From Acidobacteriaceae bacterium (lineage in GTDB: Bacteria > Acidobacteriota > Terriglobia > Terriglobales > Acidobacteriaceae), in contig PLWX01000117.1 of assembly GCA_003151155.1 (NCBI GenBank), forward strand, positions 1 through 38,847: a stretch of 38,847 bases of DNA, given 5' to 3'. The notes below the pieces were generated by a model. It was not told the origin of the DNA, made no database searches, and worked only from the letters and a program-made list of their open reading frames with translations. Shown here piece by piece: positions 8,135 through 15,552 of this stretch (position 1 is its first letter; each line of letters opens with the position of its first letter). The translations under genes were made by a program, and so were the position numbers.

Positions 8135-10003
8135 CTAAACGACTAAGTCGCCTGTGTTCTCTGGGACAAAAAATAAGCCCAATCTTCGATGGCCCTGGTC
8201 TCGCTTCAGTTTGTCGCGAACTTCTCCCGTAACCTCAACGCATTGTGCATCGACGTGATAGACCATATTCCCATTGAGCTTCTTGACACGTCTCCCGATA
8301 GCTGAGGCAGTGCATGTCGATCGCGGGAATCTCTGTCCCAACTTGAAGGCAAGCGCAGCGGCTGTCGTGATAGCCACATAGCCCTCCTGCCCTCTTAGTG
8401 AAGCCCGCACGAAGCTGAAGCGATCCCCGCCCGCTCCGGTCATTTCCGACTGAAGCACCTCAAAAACGTGGAATTGAAATTCGTCCTCTTCTTTTTGTGC
8501 GCTGGCAAAAACGCTCTTCCACTCCCCGATTATCGAGTCTGCCCAGCCAGGCGCCTTCCCGGCTGTGTGCTCGTACGCGAACATTAAGCCGCATAGCACC
8601 CGGTAGTTGTCTGGGAAATCCTGGAATGCATCCGGCACGTCGATCTTGGGCATCTCACCCGCCTGTTTGAGCCGAATGTACTCCTGCATGACAGCGACTG
8701 CTGCGGACAGCATCAGATGTCGATCTCTTTTGATGGCGGCCAGAATTGTCTCCGGTTCATACAACTTCTTGTCGAGTGCGGAGGCTTGATATTCGACGTT
8801 AATGACCCGTCTCTGCAATTCAGAGGCCCCAACGCCTTCAATCGATGTCAGGACGGCGACCGGCCGGAACGTATTGGTCGCTCGAACCTCGAAACCGTCG
8901 CTACTTGACCTCGTCCTCCGACCCCCAGTGGACAGGAACATCAGATAATCGCGGAACTTCGGCTCACTTAGACTCGCTTGTTCCTTATTGTCCCAAACGA
9001 GAAATCCAGCGTCTCCAGCGTTGCTCAACGCTGCGATTGATGCGTCTCCCTCGACAATTCCGCGCCCGTGCAGGGCATAGAACCACTGCGCACCCGTCGT
9101 CTTCCCGTCCCCTTGGCCGCCGCGGTGCGCGACGATAATTCGAGCCGAGGCCATGTCTCGCAGGTAAGGGAACAGTCCCTCCTCCATCGCTACAAACCAC
9201 CTCATACTCGGGTCTTCACAGGCTTGAGTGTCAACGACAAGTTCTTCAAACCGTTGCAGTCCGCCCGCGGCGACCGCATCGAGGCGAAAATTGAGAGCTT
9301 CCTTGTCTCCGTTGGGATGCTCGATCCAAAGTTTGTCTTCGTTCTCTCCGTTCTCCACGGTTGCGATCCCGTTGCGCGAAACCCGGAGCAGCTTGCCACC
9401 CTGTAGAGGTAGGTACAGCTTGTCGTGCTGTTCTGACATGGCAGAGAAGCGACGAAAGCTGAAATCACCTGCACGTTCGCTTGCGACCTTCCGAATGCGA
9501 TCCAACGCAGCTCGACCGGTGTTCGTTCGCAAGGTGAAGTCCCCGCCGTTTAGTAGCAACGCCTCTAAGCCGCTATTACGGTGGGACTCGTCTAGGGAAA
9601 TCCGCTTTCCGTTGATTAGTACGTAGAGATTGCCGTCGTCAGCTTTGAGATAGCTCCCTTTGGATTTGTTGATGTATCCCTTTACGAGGAGGGCCAGGAA
9701 TTCAGCTTCCCGTTCGACGCGCCGAGCGCCGCTCCCTGAGGGCTTTGCGACACGACCGGATTGCGCGTCCGTGGTGCCGCCTTTCGCCTCATCGCGTGGC
9801 CCATTCTTCTTATGGCATTTACGGCCCTTCGCGCGAGATTTGCGAATTGGTTCGGTGGTGGGATCGGATGCGCTCACCTCGGCGGCGGCCGCGCGCGGGC
9901 TACCTTCGCAACGGGCTTCGCCGGCATCTACTGCAAGCACTGAAGGAAATTCTGTCGAAAGAGAAGGGTGGTGTGAGGTAGGTACAGCGAGCAAATTTGT
10001 CAT
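8135..10003 (-). CDS. P-loop replication ATPase (helicase/primase-like) of an integrated element
   Basis: A 622-residue protein. The first 100 residues are low-complexity and basic, probably disordered. Residues about 285-400 carry an ATPase core: Walker A GGQGDGKTT (295-303) after a hydrophobic strand, a Walker B-like FLVWDNKE (D338), and then a TNTFRPVAVLTSIEGVG strand with an RR pair (SELQRRVINVEY), which resembles the sensor/arginine-finger part of superfamily 3-type or DUF927-like replication helicases. The C-terminal part is a probable DNA-binding or accessory domain. An AAGGATG Shine-Dalgarno is about 9 nt upstream. It lies 33 nt downstream of the zinc-ribbon gene, in the module that ends with excisionase and integrase. 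It probably drives replication of the excised element. The exact family was not identified. Confidence 0.6.
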   Translation of the reverse strand: MTNLLAVPTSHHPSLSTEFPSVLAVDAGEARCEGSPRAAAAEVSASDPTTEPIRKSRAKGRKCHKKNGPRDEAKGGTTDAQSGRVAKPSGSGARRVEREAEFLALLVKGYINKSKGSYLKADDGNLYVLINGKRISLDESHRNSGLEALLLNGGDFTLRTNTGRAALDRIRKVASERAGDFSFRRFSAMSEQHDKLYLPLQGGKLLRVSRNGIATVENGENEDKLWIEHPNGDKEALNFRLDAVAAGGLQRFEELVVDTQACEDPSMRWFVAMEEGLFPYLRDMASARIIVAHRGGQGDGKTTGAQWFYALHGRGIVEGDASIAALSNAGDAGFLVWDNKEQASLSEPKFRDYLMFLSTGGRRTRSSSDGFEVRATNTFRPVAVLTSIEGVGASELQRRVINVEYQASALDKKLYEPETILAAIKRDRHLMLSAAVAVMQEYIRLKQAGEMPKIDVPDAFQDFPDNYRVLCGLMFAYEHTAGKAPGWADSIIGEWKSVFASAQKEEDEFQFHVFEVLQSEMTGAGGDRFSFVRASLRGQEGYVAITTAAALAFKLGQRFPRSTCTASAIGRRVKKLNGNMVYHVDAQCVEVTGEVRDKLKRDQGHRRLGLFFVPENTGDLVV

Positions 10004-10006
10004 ATC

Positions 10007-10038
10007 ATTACATCCTTGTTTCGTAACATCTTTGTTTC
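10007..10038. repeat. Imperfect 16-bp tandem repeat at the replication-ATPase start
   Basis: Two adjacent 16-base units, ATTACATCCTTGTTTC (10007-10022) and GTAACATCTTTGTTTC (10023-10038), match at 13 of 16 positions. They fill the gap between the zinc-ribbon stop codon and the ATPase start and include the ATPase ribosome site (AAGGATG on the minus strand). The repeat could be an operator, or the trace of a duplication that doubled a Shine-Dalgarno-like sequence. Confidence 0.6.
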
Positions 10039-10327
10039 ATATCCGTCGCCTCACGAACACTCTTGATGCCCGAAACCACGGCTTCCTGCGGCCATCGTCA
10101 CAGCGGAGATGCGCTACAACGACTCGCCCCTCATAGCGTTGCAGGTGATCGCGACCAATTTGGATCATTGGGCTATTCGCCAAGGGTGATCCATCGACCA
10201 TGATGTTCGCATCGTCCATGTCGGTTATGGGTTCGCCACACACACTGCATGTGGGGAGGAAGACGATATCGCGGTTGTTCACGACATACGCGCCAAGCTC
10301 GGCGCTTATTACTTCTTTGCTATCCAT
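10037..10327 (-). CDS. Small zinc-ribbon-like protein of the integrated element
   Basis: A 96-residue protein of unknown function. It has CSVCGEPI (CxxC, residues about 27-30) and later HLRCDDGRRKPW (HxxC, about 73-76), a spacing consistent with one zinc-binding treble-clef or ribbon. The ATG at 10327 has AGAAGGA 5-6 nt upstream. It is followed after 33 nt by the replication ATPase and preceded by the excisionase-like gene, all on the minus strand, so it is probably expressed with the element's replication module. A DNA-binding or regulatory role is plausible but unproven. Confidence 0.55.
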   Translation of the reverse strand: MDSKEVISAELGAYVVNNRDIVFLPTCSVCGEPITDMDDANIMVDGSPLANSPMIQIGRDHLQRYEGRVVVAHLRCDDGRRKPWFRASRVFVRRRI

Positions 10328-10428
10328 ACAGTTCCTTCTGACTCAAACGTCGTCTCTCTCAACGTGATCGTCAAGCTTGCTAAGCCGCCCCTTCCCCCAG
10401 AAGTCCAATTCTTTACTCGAAGTGTGCT

Positions 10429-10632
10429 TTATGCCGCTACTGGCTCCTGTACCAGATCGGCACACCTGCCGCGCTTGATGAAATCGCGGACTGCTTGCGG
10501 CTCGATCAGCACGCGTCGTCCAATGTGGACGGAGGCTAAATGGCCTTTTGCCAAATGTTTACGGAGAGTCCAAGGGGAAATCCCAAGAATTGCGGCGACT
10601 TGTTCAATACTTAACAACGGTTCCAAAATCAT
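10429..10632 (-). CDS. Excisionase-like helix-turn-helix protein
   Basis: A 67-residue protein. LLSIEQVAAILGISPWTLRKHLAKGHLASVHIGRRVLIEPQAVRDFI is the typical winged-helix fold of the excisionase/AlpA family (MerR-like): the helix SIEQVAAILGIS, the turn, the recognition helix TLRKHLAKG and the wing IGRRVLI. Such proteins bind element ends and steer the integrase towards excision, or regulate element promoters. It is transcribed away from the MerR-like gene, with 36 bp between the start codons, and shares the region with the integrase. A GAGAGG sequence lies about 11 nt upstream of the start. Confidence 0.75.
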   Translation of the reverse strand: MILEPLLSIEQVAAILGISPWTLRKHLAKGHLASVHIGRRVLIEPQAVRDFIKRGRCADLVQEPVAA

Positions 10633-10678
10633 TTGCCATAAACCTCTCTAGGATGTATCATACCATGCATGGTTAACC
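10633..10678. promoter_or_regulatory. Divergent control region with overlapping palindromes
   Basis: This 36-bp gap between two divergent DNA-binding-protein genes, plus the first codons of the right-hand gene, must hold both ribosome sites and at least part of both promoters. A perfect 10-bp palindrome CCATGCATGG (10663-10672) overlaps the start codon at 10669. It abuts a perfect 8-bp palindrome GGTTAACC (10671-10678). Operator use is inferred. Confidence 0.45.
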
Positions 10679-11211
10679 AACGTCGGCTTGGGTCAATAAA
10701 GGCTGCTCGACAACTCGCCAGCACCGGTGTCCTTGATATAGCAGAGGCGCCAGTCCCACTCTTTGGCGCCCGCGACGTAGCCGATATTCTCAAGGTTGAA
10801 TCTTGGAAGCTGCAAAAACTTCTCGAAAGCCCGACGTTGAATCTGCCAAAGCCACGGAAGCTCGGGACAACGACACGCGCGACCAGGGTATTCACGGACA
10901 TCGATGTGCTGCGGATCGCTCTCGCTGTGGAACTAACCGCGGACGGGGTGTCAGCCAAAGCGATAGGGACGGCGGTGTTGCCTGCATTCGAAGATAAGGA
11001 AGAGATTCTCGGACTGACTGTCCGCAACGGCACTATGCAAGCGGCGCAATACGGATTAGCTCTCATGCGCTCGGGAGATGTTCTGAGTGCTGAGACATTT
11101 CCATGGGACGGACGGGAGCGTTTCACGACGAAGAACAATCCGCATTACGTTCGGAATGTCACGGAATTGCTGAAGCCATACGCGGCTCGTATTCAACAGC
11201 GAGGAAAGTAA
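10669..11211 (+). CDS. MerR-like HTH regulator of the integrated element
   Basis: A 180-residue protein. Residues about 31-105 look like a MerR-type winged helix-turn-helix: LFGARDVADILKVESWKLQKLLE as the HTH, then a wing region containing RVFTDIDVLRIALAVEL and the downstream helix TADGVSAKAIG, the usual MerR wing-helix layout. The C-terminal half (TVRNGTMQAAQYGLALMR onward) is not recognised and lacks an obvious metal or ligand site. It is divergent from the excisionase-like gene and 88 nt upstream of the integrase start, so it probably controls excision or integration. ATG 10669 lies inside a palindrome, with TAGGA about 15 nt upstream; an in-frame later start cannot be excluded. Confidence 0.6.
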   Translation: MVNQRRLGSIKAARQLASTGVLDIAEAPVPLFGARDVADILKVESWKLQKLLESPTLNLPKPRKLGTTTRATRVFTDIDVLRIALAVELTADGVSAKAIGTAVLPAFEDKEEILGLTVRNGTMQAAQYGLALMRSGDVLSAETFPWDGRERFTTKNNPHYVRNVTELLKPYAARIQQRGK

Positions 11212-11299
11212 GGTTATCCAAGCCAATGGCACTAGATGGCAAATCATTGCGGTGCATCCTTCTCTCAACAGCGTCGCGTTGGAAATTACGGAGAATCGA

Positions 11300-12529
11300 A
11301 TGATCTACAAACGGGGAAAAGTTTACTGGTACAAATTCATGTGGAATGGCGAGTTAATCCGCGAGTCCACGAAGCAGGGAAACAATCAGACCGCCCGGAA
11401 CATGGAATCGGCGCATCGCACTGCGCTCGCCAATGGGCTCGTGGGGATTCGGGAGAAGAAACAGGTTCCTACCCTCAACGAGTTTTGTGACAAACGCTTC
11501 GAACCGTGGGCGCAATCCAGCTTCGAAAAGAACACTCCGAATAACTGGTATTGGTTCCGCACCGGAATCCGGGCGTTGCTTGCCTATAAGCCTCTTGCGA
11601 ATGCCCGGCTGGATACGATCACGAATGAACTCGCCGCGGAGTTCGCGTCGCATCGCCAATCGGAAGGAATGCAAGTGAGCACTGCGAATAGCTCCCTGCG
11701 GGTTCTGCGGCGCGCTCTGAGGCTCGCTCAGGAGTGGGGAGTGATAGACACTCACCCGGTAATCTCGCTGCTCCCAGGCGAACGCCATAGAGAAAGAGTG
11801 ATTACCCTCGAAGACGAGCGGCAATATTTCGATACGGCTCCGGAACTTCTCAAGGCTGTTGCAACGGTGCTCGCGGATACCGGACTCCGCCCCGATGAGT
11901 GTTACCGGATGCGCTGGGAAAACGTGAATTGGGATAACGGCAGAAACGGCACACTGCTTGTGACCGATGGGAAAACGGCAGCTGCACGGCGCGTGATTCC
12001 TATGAGTCCGCGAGTTCGATTCGTGCTTGAAGCGCGCTGGGATGACGCGAAAAAGCCGGGCGATGGGTGGGTATGGCCAGCCCCTACAAAATGCCGCCAT
12101 GTTGATCAATCCAGCCTTAAGAAACAGCACGCGCGTGCTTTCCGGCAAGCAAATGCCGCTATCAAAGCGCGCAACGAAAAGAACGGCACGAAAGAGAAGC
12201 CACTGCGCCCTTGGGTGCTCTATTCATTCCGTCACACGTTCCTGACGCGCTTGGGTGAATCCGGCTGCGACGCTTGGACGCTCGCGCGGATCGCCGGGCA
12301 TTCCTCAATCGCAATCTCCAGCCGCTACGTTCACCCCTCAGAGGACGCGGTGCTGAATGCCATGTCCCGGCTGGGTGGGCACAATATTGGGCACAGTCAG
12401 AAATCTGCAAAGTTTGTCGTGAAGAAACAACAGCCGCAATTGATTGAAGGGAAAGAAGAAGAATGGTGCGCCCGGAGAGATTCGAACTCCCGGCCTGATG
12501 CTCCGGAGGCATCCGCTCTATCCAGCTGA
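11300..12529 (+). CDS. Tyrosine recombinase (phage-type integrase) reading into tRNA-Arg
   Basis: This enzyme catalyses site-specific integration and excision of the element. ATG 11300 (MIYKRGKVYWYKF) was chosen over an upstream start at 11252 because GGAG lies about 7 nt before it and the N-terminal arm begins there. In 409-residue numbering the catalytic set is Arg197 (TGLRPDE), Lys225, Tyr308-x-x-Arg311 (YSFRHT, Tyr replacing the first His, a common variant), His334 (AGHSS) and nucleophile Tyr343 (SSRYVHPS). A SAM-like core-binding domain spans about residues 57-150. The last 21 codons lie antisense to the tRNA-Arg gene and spell the CARRDSNSRP string seen when integrases read through a tRNA attachment site. 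The gene directly abuts its target, as usual for tRNA-integrating elements. Confidence 0.93.
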   Translation: MIYKRGKVYWYKFMWNGELIRESTKQGNNQTARNMESAHRTALANGLVGIREKKQVPTLNEFCDKRFEPWAQSSFEKNTPNNWYWFRTGIRALLAYKPLANARLDTITNELAAEFASHRQSEGMQVSTANSSLRVLRRALRLAQEWGVIDTHPVISLLPGERHRERVITLEDERQYFDTAPELLKAVATVLADTGLRPDECYRMRWENVNWDNGRNGTLLVTDGKTAAARRVIPMSPRVRFVLEARWDDAKKPGDGWVWPAPTKCRHVDQSSLKKQHARAFRQANAAIKARNEKNGTKEKPLRPWVLYSFRHTFLTRLGESGCDAWTLARIAGHSSIAISSRYVHPSEDAVLNAMSRLGGHNIGHSQKSAKFVVKKQQPQLIEGKEEEWCARRDSNSRPDAPEASALSS

Positions 12530-12540
12530 GCTACGGGCGC
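12464..12540 (-). tRNA. tRNA-Arg (anticodon CCG)
   Basis: A full cloverleaf on the minus strand with encoded CCA (77 nt). The acceptor GCGCCCG (12534-12540) pairs with CGGGCGC (12468-12474). The D arm is GCTC/GAGC with loop AGCTGGATA. The anticodon stem GATGC/GCATC encloses the loop CTCCGGA, giving anticodon CCG, which reads Arg codon CGG. The T arm is GGGAG/CTCTC with loop TTCGAAT. The discriminator A is followed by CCA at 12464-12466. The 3' end is the integration site of the element to its left, and its antisense strand encodes the integrase C-terminus. The gene remains intact after integration. Confidence 0.95.
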
Positions 12541-12551
12541 ACACTGCAGTC

Positions 12552-12557
12552 ATTATA
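12552..12557 (-). promoter_or_regulatory. -10 box of the tRNA-Arg promoter
   Basis: A perfect TATAAT on the minus strand ends 11 nt before the tRNA 5' end, which fits a short leader. No good -35 hexamer was found at 17 bp spacing (CACGCC there), so the call rests on the -10 match and position. Confidence 0.55.
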
Positions 12558-12645
12558 GCCGACGCTGCGGAAAGGGCGTGATGGGTTGGCTTGCGTTCTT
12601 GCGCGAGGATGCCTAAGGTAAAGCATCACGACAGGAACGCTGCAG

Positions 12646-13731
12646 ATGATGAAGAGAGCACTGATTACAGGAGTGACCGGGCAGGACGGCTCGTACCTCG
12701 CGGAGTTGTTGCTGGCGAAGGGGTACGAGGTACACGGAGTTAAACGTCGCAGCTCGCTTTTCAATACCGATCGCATCGATCATCTTTACCAGGATCCGCA
12801 TGACGCGGGGAGGCGCTTCGTGTTGCATTATGGCGACATGACGGACACGAGCAGCCTGGTGCGCGTGGTGCAGCGGGTTCAGCCCGACGAGATTTATAAC
12901 CTGGCGGCGCAGAGCCACGTGGCGGTGTCATTCGAGGAGCCGGAGTACACGGCGAACGCGGATGCGCTGGGAACGTTGCGCGTCCTGGAAGCGATTCGCA
13001 TCCTCGGGCTGATCGGGAAAACGCGGTTTTATCAGGCATCCACGTCAGAGCTTTATGGCAAGGTGCCGGAGAGCCCACAGAACGAGAAGACGCCGTTCTA
13101 TCCGCGCTCGCCGTATGGGGTGGCGAAGTTGTATGCCTACTGGATCACGGTGAATTATCGCGAAGCCTATGGGCTGTATGCATGCAATGGCGTGCTGTTC
13201 AATCACGAGTCTCCGGTGCGCGGAGAGACGTTTGTGACGCGCAAGATCACGCGAGGGCTGGCGCGGATTAAAGTCGGATTGCAGAAAACTTTGTTCCTGG
13301 GAAACCTGGATGCACGCCGCGATTGGGGGCACGCACGGGATTATGCCGAGATGCAGTGGCTCATGTTGCAGCAGGACACACCTGAAGACTATGTGATCGC
13401 AACCGGCGAACAACACAGCGTTCGGGATTTTGTGCAGGCGGCCGCCAGCAAGATCGATATGCACATCACGTGGAAGGGCGAGGGGGTTGCGGAATGCGGG
13501 TACGACGCGGACGGAAAATGCGTGGTCGAGATTGATCCGCGCTATTTTCGGCCGACGGAAGTGGATACGTTGCTCGGCGATGCGTCGAAGGCGCGGAAGA
13601 AATTGGGCTGGAAGCCACTCACGACTTTCGATCAACTGGTGACCGAGATGGTGTCGCACGACTTGGAAGCAGCGAAACGTGACGTACTCATGAATACTCA
13701 TGGATTCCAGGTATTCGAAGCGCATGAGTAA
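12646..13731 (+). CDS. gmd: GDP-mannose 4,6-dehydratase
   Basis: Converts GDP-D-mannose to GDP-4-keto-6-deoxy-D-mannose, the first step towards GDP-L-fucose and other deoxyhexoses of surface polysaccharides. It is a 361-residue extended SDR enzyme. The N-terminal [21 protein letters not shown] is the NAD(P)-binding GxxGxxG of this family. Next come the characteristic [14 protein letters not shown], the catalytic Thr/Ser/Tyr/Lys set in [12 protein letters not shown] and [15 protein letters not shown], and [17 protein letters not shown]. The length is close to the usual 345-375. AGGAA lies about 8 nt before the first of two adjacent ATG codons. The stop codon overlaps the start of the next gene (ATGAGTAA), so the two are translationally coupled. 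It is the first chromosomal gene beyond the tRNA-integrated element. Confidence 0.96.
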   Translation: MMKRALITGVTGQDGSYLAELLLAKGYEVHGVKRRSSLFNTDRIDHLYQDPHDAGRRFVLHYGDMTDTSSLVRVVQRVQPDEIYNLAAQSHVAVSFEEPEYTANADALGTLRVLEAIRILGLIGKTRFYQASTSELYGKVPESPQNEKTPFYPRSPYGVAKLYAYWITVNYREAYGLYACNGVLFNHESPVRGETFVTRKITRGLARIKVGLQKTLFLGNLDARRDWGHARDYAEMQWLMLQQDTPEDYVIATGEQHSVRDFVQAAASKIDMHITWKGEGVAECGYDADGKCVVEIDPRYFRPTEVDTLLGDASKARKKLGWKPLTTFDQLVTEMVSHDLEAAKRDVLMNTHGFQVFEAHE

Positions 13732-14716
13732 TGCAATTCCGACTTCGGCGAAGATTTTCGTCGCGGGCCACCGCGGGCTGGCGGGCTCTGCGATCGTGCG
13801 AAAGCTGCAGGTGCTCGGCTATCAGAACCTGCTGCTCAAGTCGCGCGCGGAACTTGATCTGACAGATACCCAGGCGGTTCGCGAGTTTGTTGAAACACAT
13901 CGGCCGGAGTACGTGTTTCTAGCTGCCGCCAAGGTCGGAGGCATTCTTGCGAACCGGGATTTGCCGGCCGACTTCCTCTACGAGAATTTGCTGATCCAGA
14001 ACAACGTGATCTACGAGTCTTTTCGCGGAGCAGTCAGGCGGCTGCTTTTCCTGGGATCGAGTTGCATCTATCCGAAACTTGCGCCGCAACCGCTGAAAGA
14101 GGAGTACCTGCTGACGGGGCCGCTGGAGTTTACCAATCGCTCGTACGCAATCGCGAAGATTGCCGGGATCGAGTTGTGCTGGGCGCTCAACCGGCAGCAT
14201 GGAACGAAGTACCTGGCGGCGATGCCGACGAACTTATATGGGCCCGGCGACAATTACGACGCGCAATCCTCGCACGTGCTGCCGGCGTTGATCCGCAAAA
14301 TTCACGAGGCGGTGGAGCAGGGGCGGCAAGAGGTTGTGATCTGGGGGACGGGGAAGCCGCGGCGCGAGTTTTTGTTCAGCGACGATATGGCGGACGCCTG
14401 CGTGTTCCTGATGAACCTGCCGGACGCGGAGTACGACAAATTGGTAGGCCGCGTGGAAGAGGCTCCGCTGATTAATATCGGCTGCGGGACGGATCTGACG
14501 ATCGCGGAGCTTGCGCGAGCGGTGGCGCAGTGCCTGGGGTATTCGGGCAAGCTGGTCTTCGACGCCTCAAAGCCGGATGGCACGCCGCGAAAGCTGATGG
14601 ATGTTTCGCGGCTGTTCGGCTTCGGATGGAGGCCGCGGGTAACGCTGGAGCAAGGGATCGATCTGGCGTACGAGGATTTCAAGTCGAAGATTGCAGTGTC
14701 AGGGGAGTCGCGCTGA
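13724..14716 (+). CDS. fcl: GDP-L-fucose synthase
   Basis: An NADPH-dependent epimerase/reductase making GDP-L-fucose from the gmd product. It is a 330-residue SDR protein with [18 protein letters not shown] (nucleotide-binding Gly motif), the catalytic Ser in [10 protein letters not shown], and YAIAKIAG (YxxxK), followed by [12 protein letters not shown], a strong family signature. ATG 13724 overlaps the gmd stop by 8 nt. An alternative start at 13700 would lengthen the overlap and adds residues that do not look conserved. A terminator-like hairpin follows at 14715-14740, so gmd-fcl is probably a two-gene operon. Confidence 0.95.
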   Translation: MSNAIPTSAKIFVAGHRGLAGSAIVRKLQVLGYQNLLLKSRAELDLTDTQAVREFVETHRPEYVFLAAAKVGGILANRDLPADFLYENLLIQNNVIYESFRGAVRRLLFLGSSCIYPKLAPQPLKEEYLLTGPLEFTNRSYAIAKIAGIELCWALNRQHGTKYLAAMPTNLYGPGDNYDAQSSHVLPALIRKIHEAVEQGRQEVVIWGTGKPRREFLFSDDMADACVFLMNLPDAEYDKLVGRVEEAPLINIGCGTDLTIAELARAVAQCLGYSGKLVFDASKPDGTPRKLMDVSRLFGFGWRPRVTLEQGIDLAYEDFKSKIAVSGESR

Positions 14717-14740
14717 GAAATCCAGAGCTGGATTTTCTCT
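14715..14740 (+). terminator. Terminator-like hairpin after fcl
   Basis: AAATCC (14718-14723) pairs with GGATTT (14730-14735) around AGAGCT, and GAG/CTC extends the stem past one bulged T. It is followed by a pyrimidine-rich TCTCTTCT rather than a clean T run. Confidence 0.4.
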
Positions 14741-14826
14741 TCTGCGGAGCGTACAACGGTATCTCTGTTTCACGGCTCTAAAGCCAGAGACGGGCGTGCC
14801 TGCACCCCGGGATCTTGGAGGATCGA

Positions 14827-15114
14827 ATGCAGAATTGGAAGAAAGCAATTATTTTTGGCTCGGTGGGCGCGGGTGCTGTTCTGTTCTTTACTGGACGGCG
14901 CTCGATTGGCACCGCGTTGGCCGCTGGAGGGCTTGCGGTGCTGGCATCGGAGTACCCGGAGCGGTTCGAAGCGATCTGGGAGAATGCTCCTGAATACCTG
15001 CAACGCGGTACGCAGATCTTTTCGACGCTGCAGAAGATCGGGGAGCGCTTTGCCGAGACGGCGGAAGAACGTGGCGCCGAGGCGTGGAGCGAGATCCGCG
15101 AATACGGGCGCTAG
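14827..15114 (+). CDS. Small membrane-associated protein of unknown function
   Basis: A 95-residue protein of no recognised family. ATG 14827 has GGAGG 5 nt upstream; the in-frame TTG at 14815 would overlap that site and is rejected. Residues about 6-40 are hydrophobic (AIIFGSVGAGAVLFF, then TALAAGGLAVLA), suggesting two short or one long membrane segment. They are followed by an amphipathic, charged helical region (residues 43-95, TLQKIGERFAETAEERGAEA). It stands alone between fcl and a strong hairpin terminator, so it is probably monocistronic. Confidence 0.65.
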   Translation: MQNWKKAIIFGSVGAGAVLFFTGRRSIGTALAAGGLAVLASEYPERFEAIWENAPEYLQRGTQIFSTLQKIGERFAETAEERGAEAWSEIREYGR

Positions 15115-15138
15115 TTTTTAGATCGCACTAGAGTGGAG

Positions 15139-15169
15139 CGGCAGTCCTTCGGGGCTGCCGTTTGGTTTT
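15139..15169 (+). terminator. Strong TTCG-loop terminator
   Basis: CGGCAGTCC (15139-15147) pairs with GGGCTGCCG (15152-15160), nine pairs including one G-T, around a TTCG tetraloop. TTTGGTTTT follows. It lies between convergent genes and ends transcription of the small membrane protein gene. Confidence 0.8.
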
Positions 15170-15176
15170 GCGATGC

Positions 15177-15503
15177 TTACTCGATGCCGAGCTGCTTGCG
15201 GGCTTCGGGGCTGATGCGTTGCGGGGACCACGCCGGCTCCCAGATCATTTCTACTTTCACGTCGGCAATGCCCGGCAGTTGGAAGAGGCGGCGCTGCACG
15301 GACTGGCTGATGTCGCCATGCGAGGGACAGCCGGGCGAGGTGAGCGTCATATCGACTTTTACGTCTTCACCGCTGGCGCCCGGAACTTCGGTGGGCGTGA
15401 TGCTGACGGAGTAGACCAACCCCAGGTCCACGATGTTGACGGGGATTTCGGGGTCGTAACATTCCTTAAGTGCGTTGAGAACTTGTTCCTGGGTGAGCGC
15501 CAT
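15177..15503 (-). CDS. SufT/MIP18 (DUF59, PaaD-like) Fe-S assembly protein
   Basis: A 108-residue protein of the MIP18/SufT family, which helps mature iron-sulfur proteins. Family features are CYDPEIPVNIVDLGLVY near the N-terminus, VDMTLTSPGCPSHGDI with the conserved Cys, and the C-terminal VEMIWEPAWSPQRISPEARKQLG. ATG 15503 (MALTQEQ) is chosen; an in-frame GTG 11 codons upstream adds residues unlike the family. No strong Shine-Dalgarno is visible. It could be read with the upstream DUF3857-like gene (49 nt gap). The nearby ferredoxin oxidoreductase operon is a possible client, but that is only inference. Confidence 0.85.
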   Translation of the reverse strand: MALTQEQVLNALKECYDPEIPVNIVDLGLVYSVSITPTEVPGASGEDVKVDMTLTSPGCPSHGDISQSVQRRLFQLPGIADVKVEMIWEPAWSPQRISPEARKQLGIE

Positions 15504-15552
15504 GTGTCTAGTGTAACGCGGGAGAGGGATCCGCACGTCGCAAGGGGTGCCC

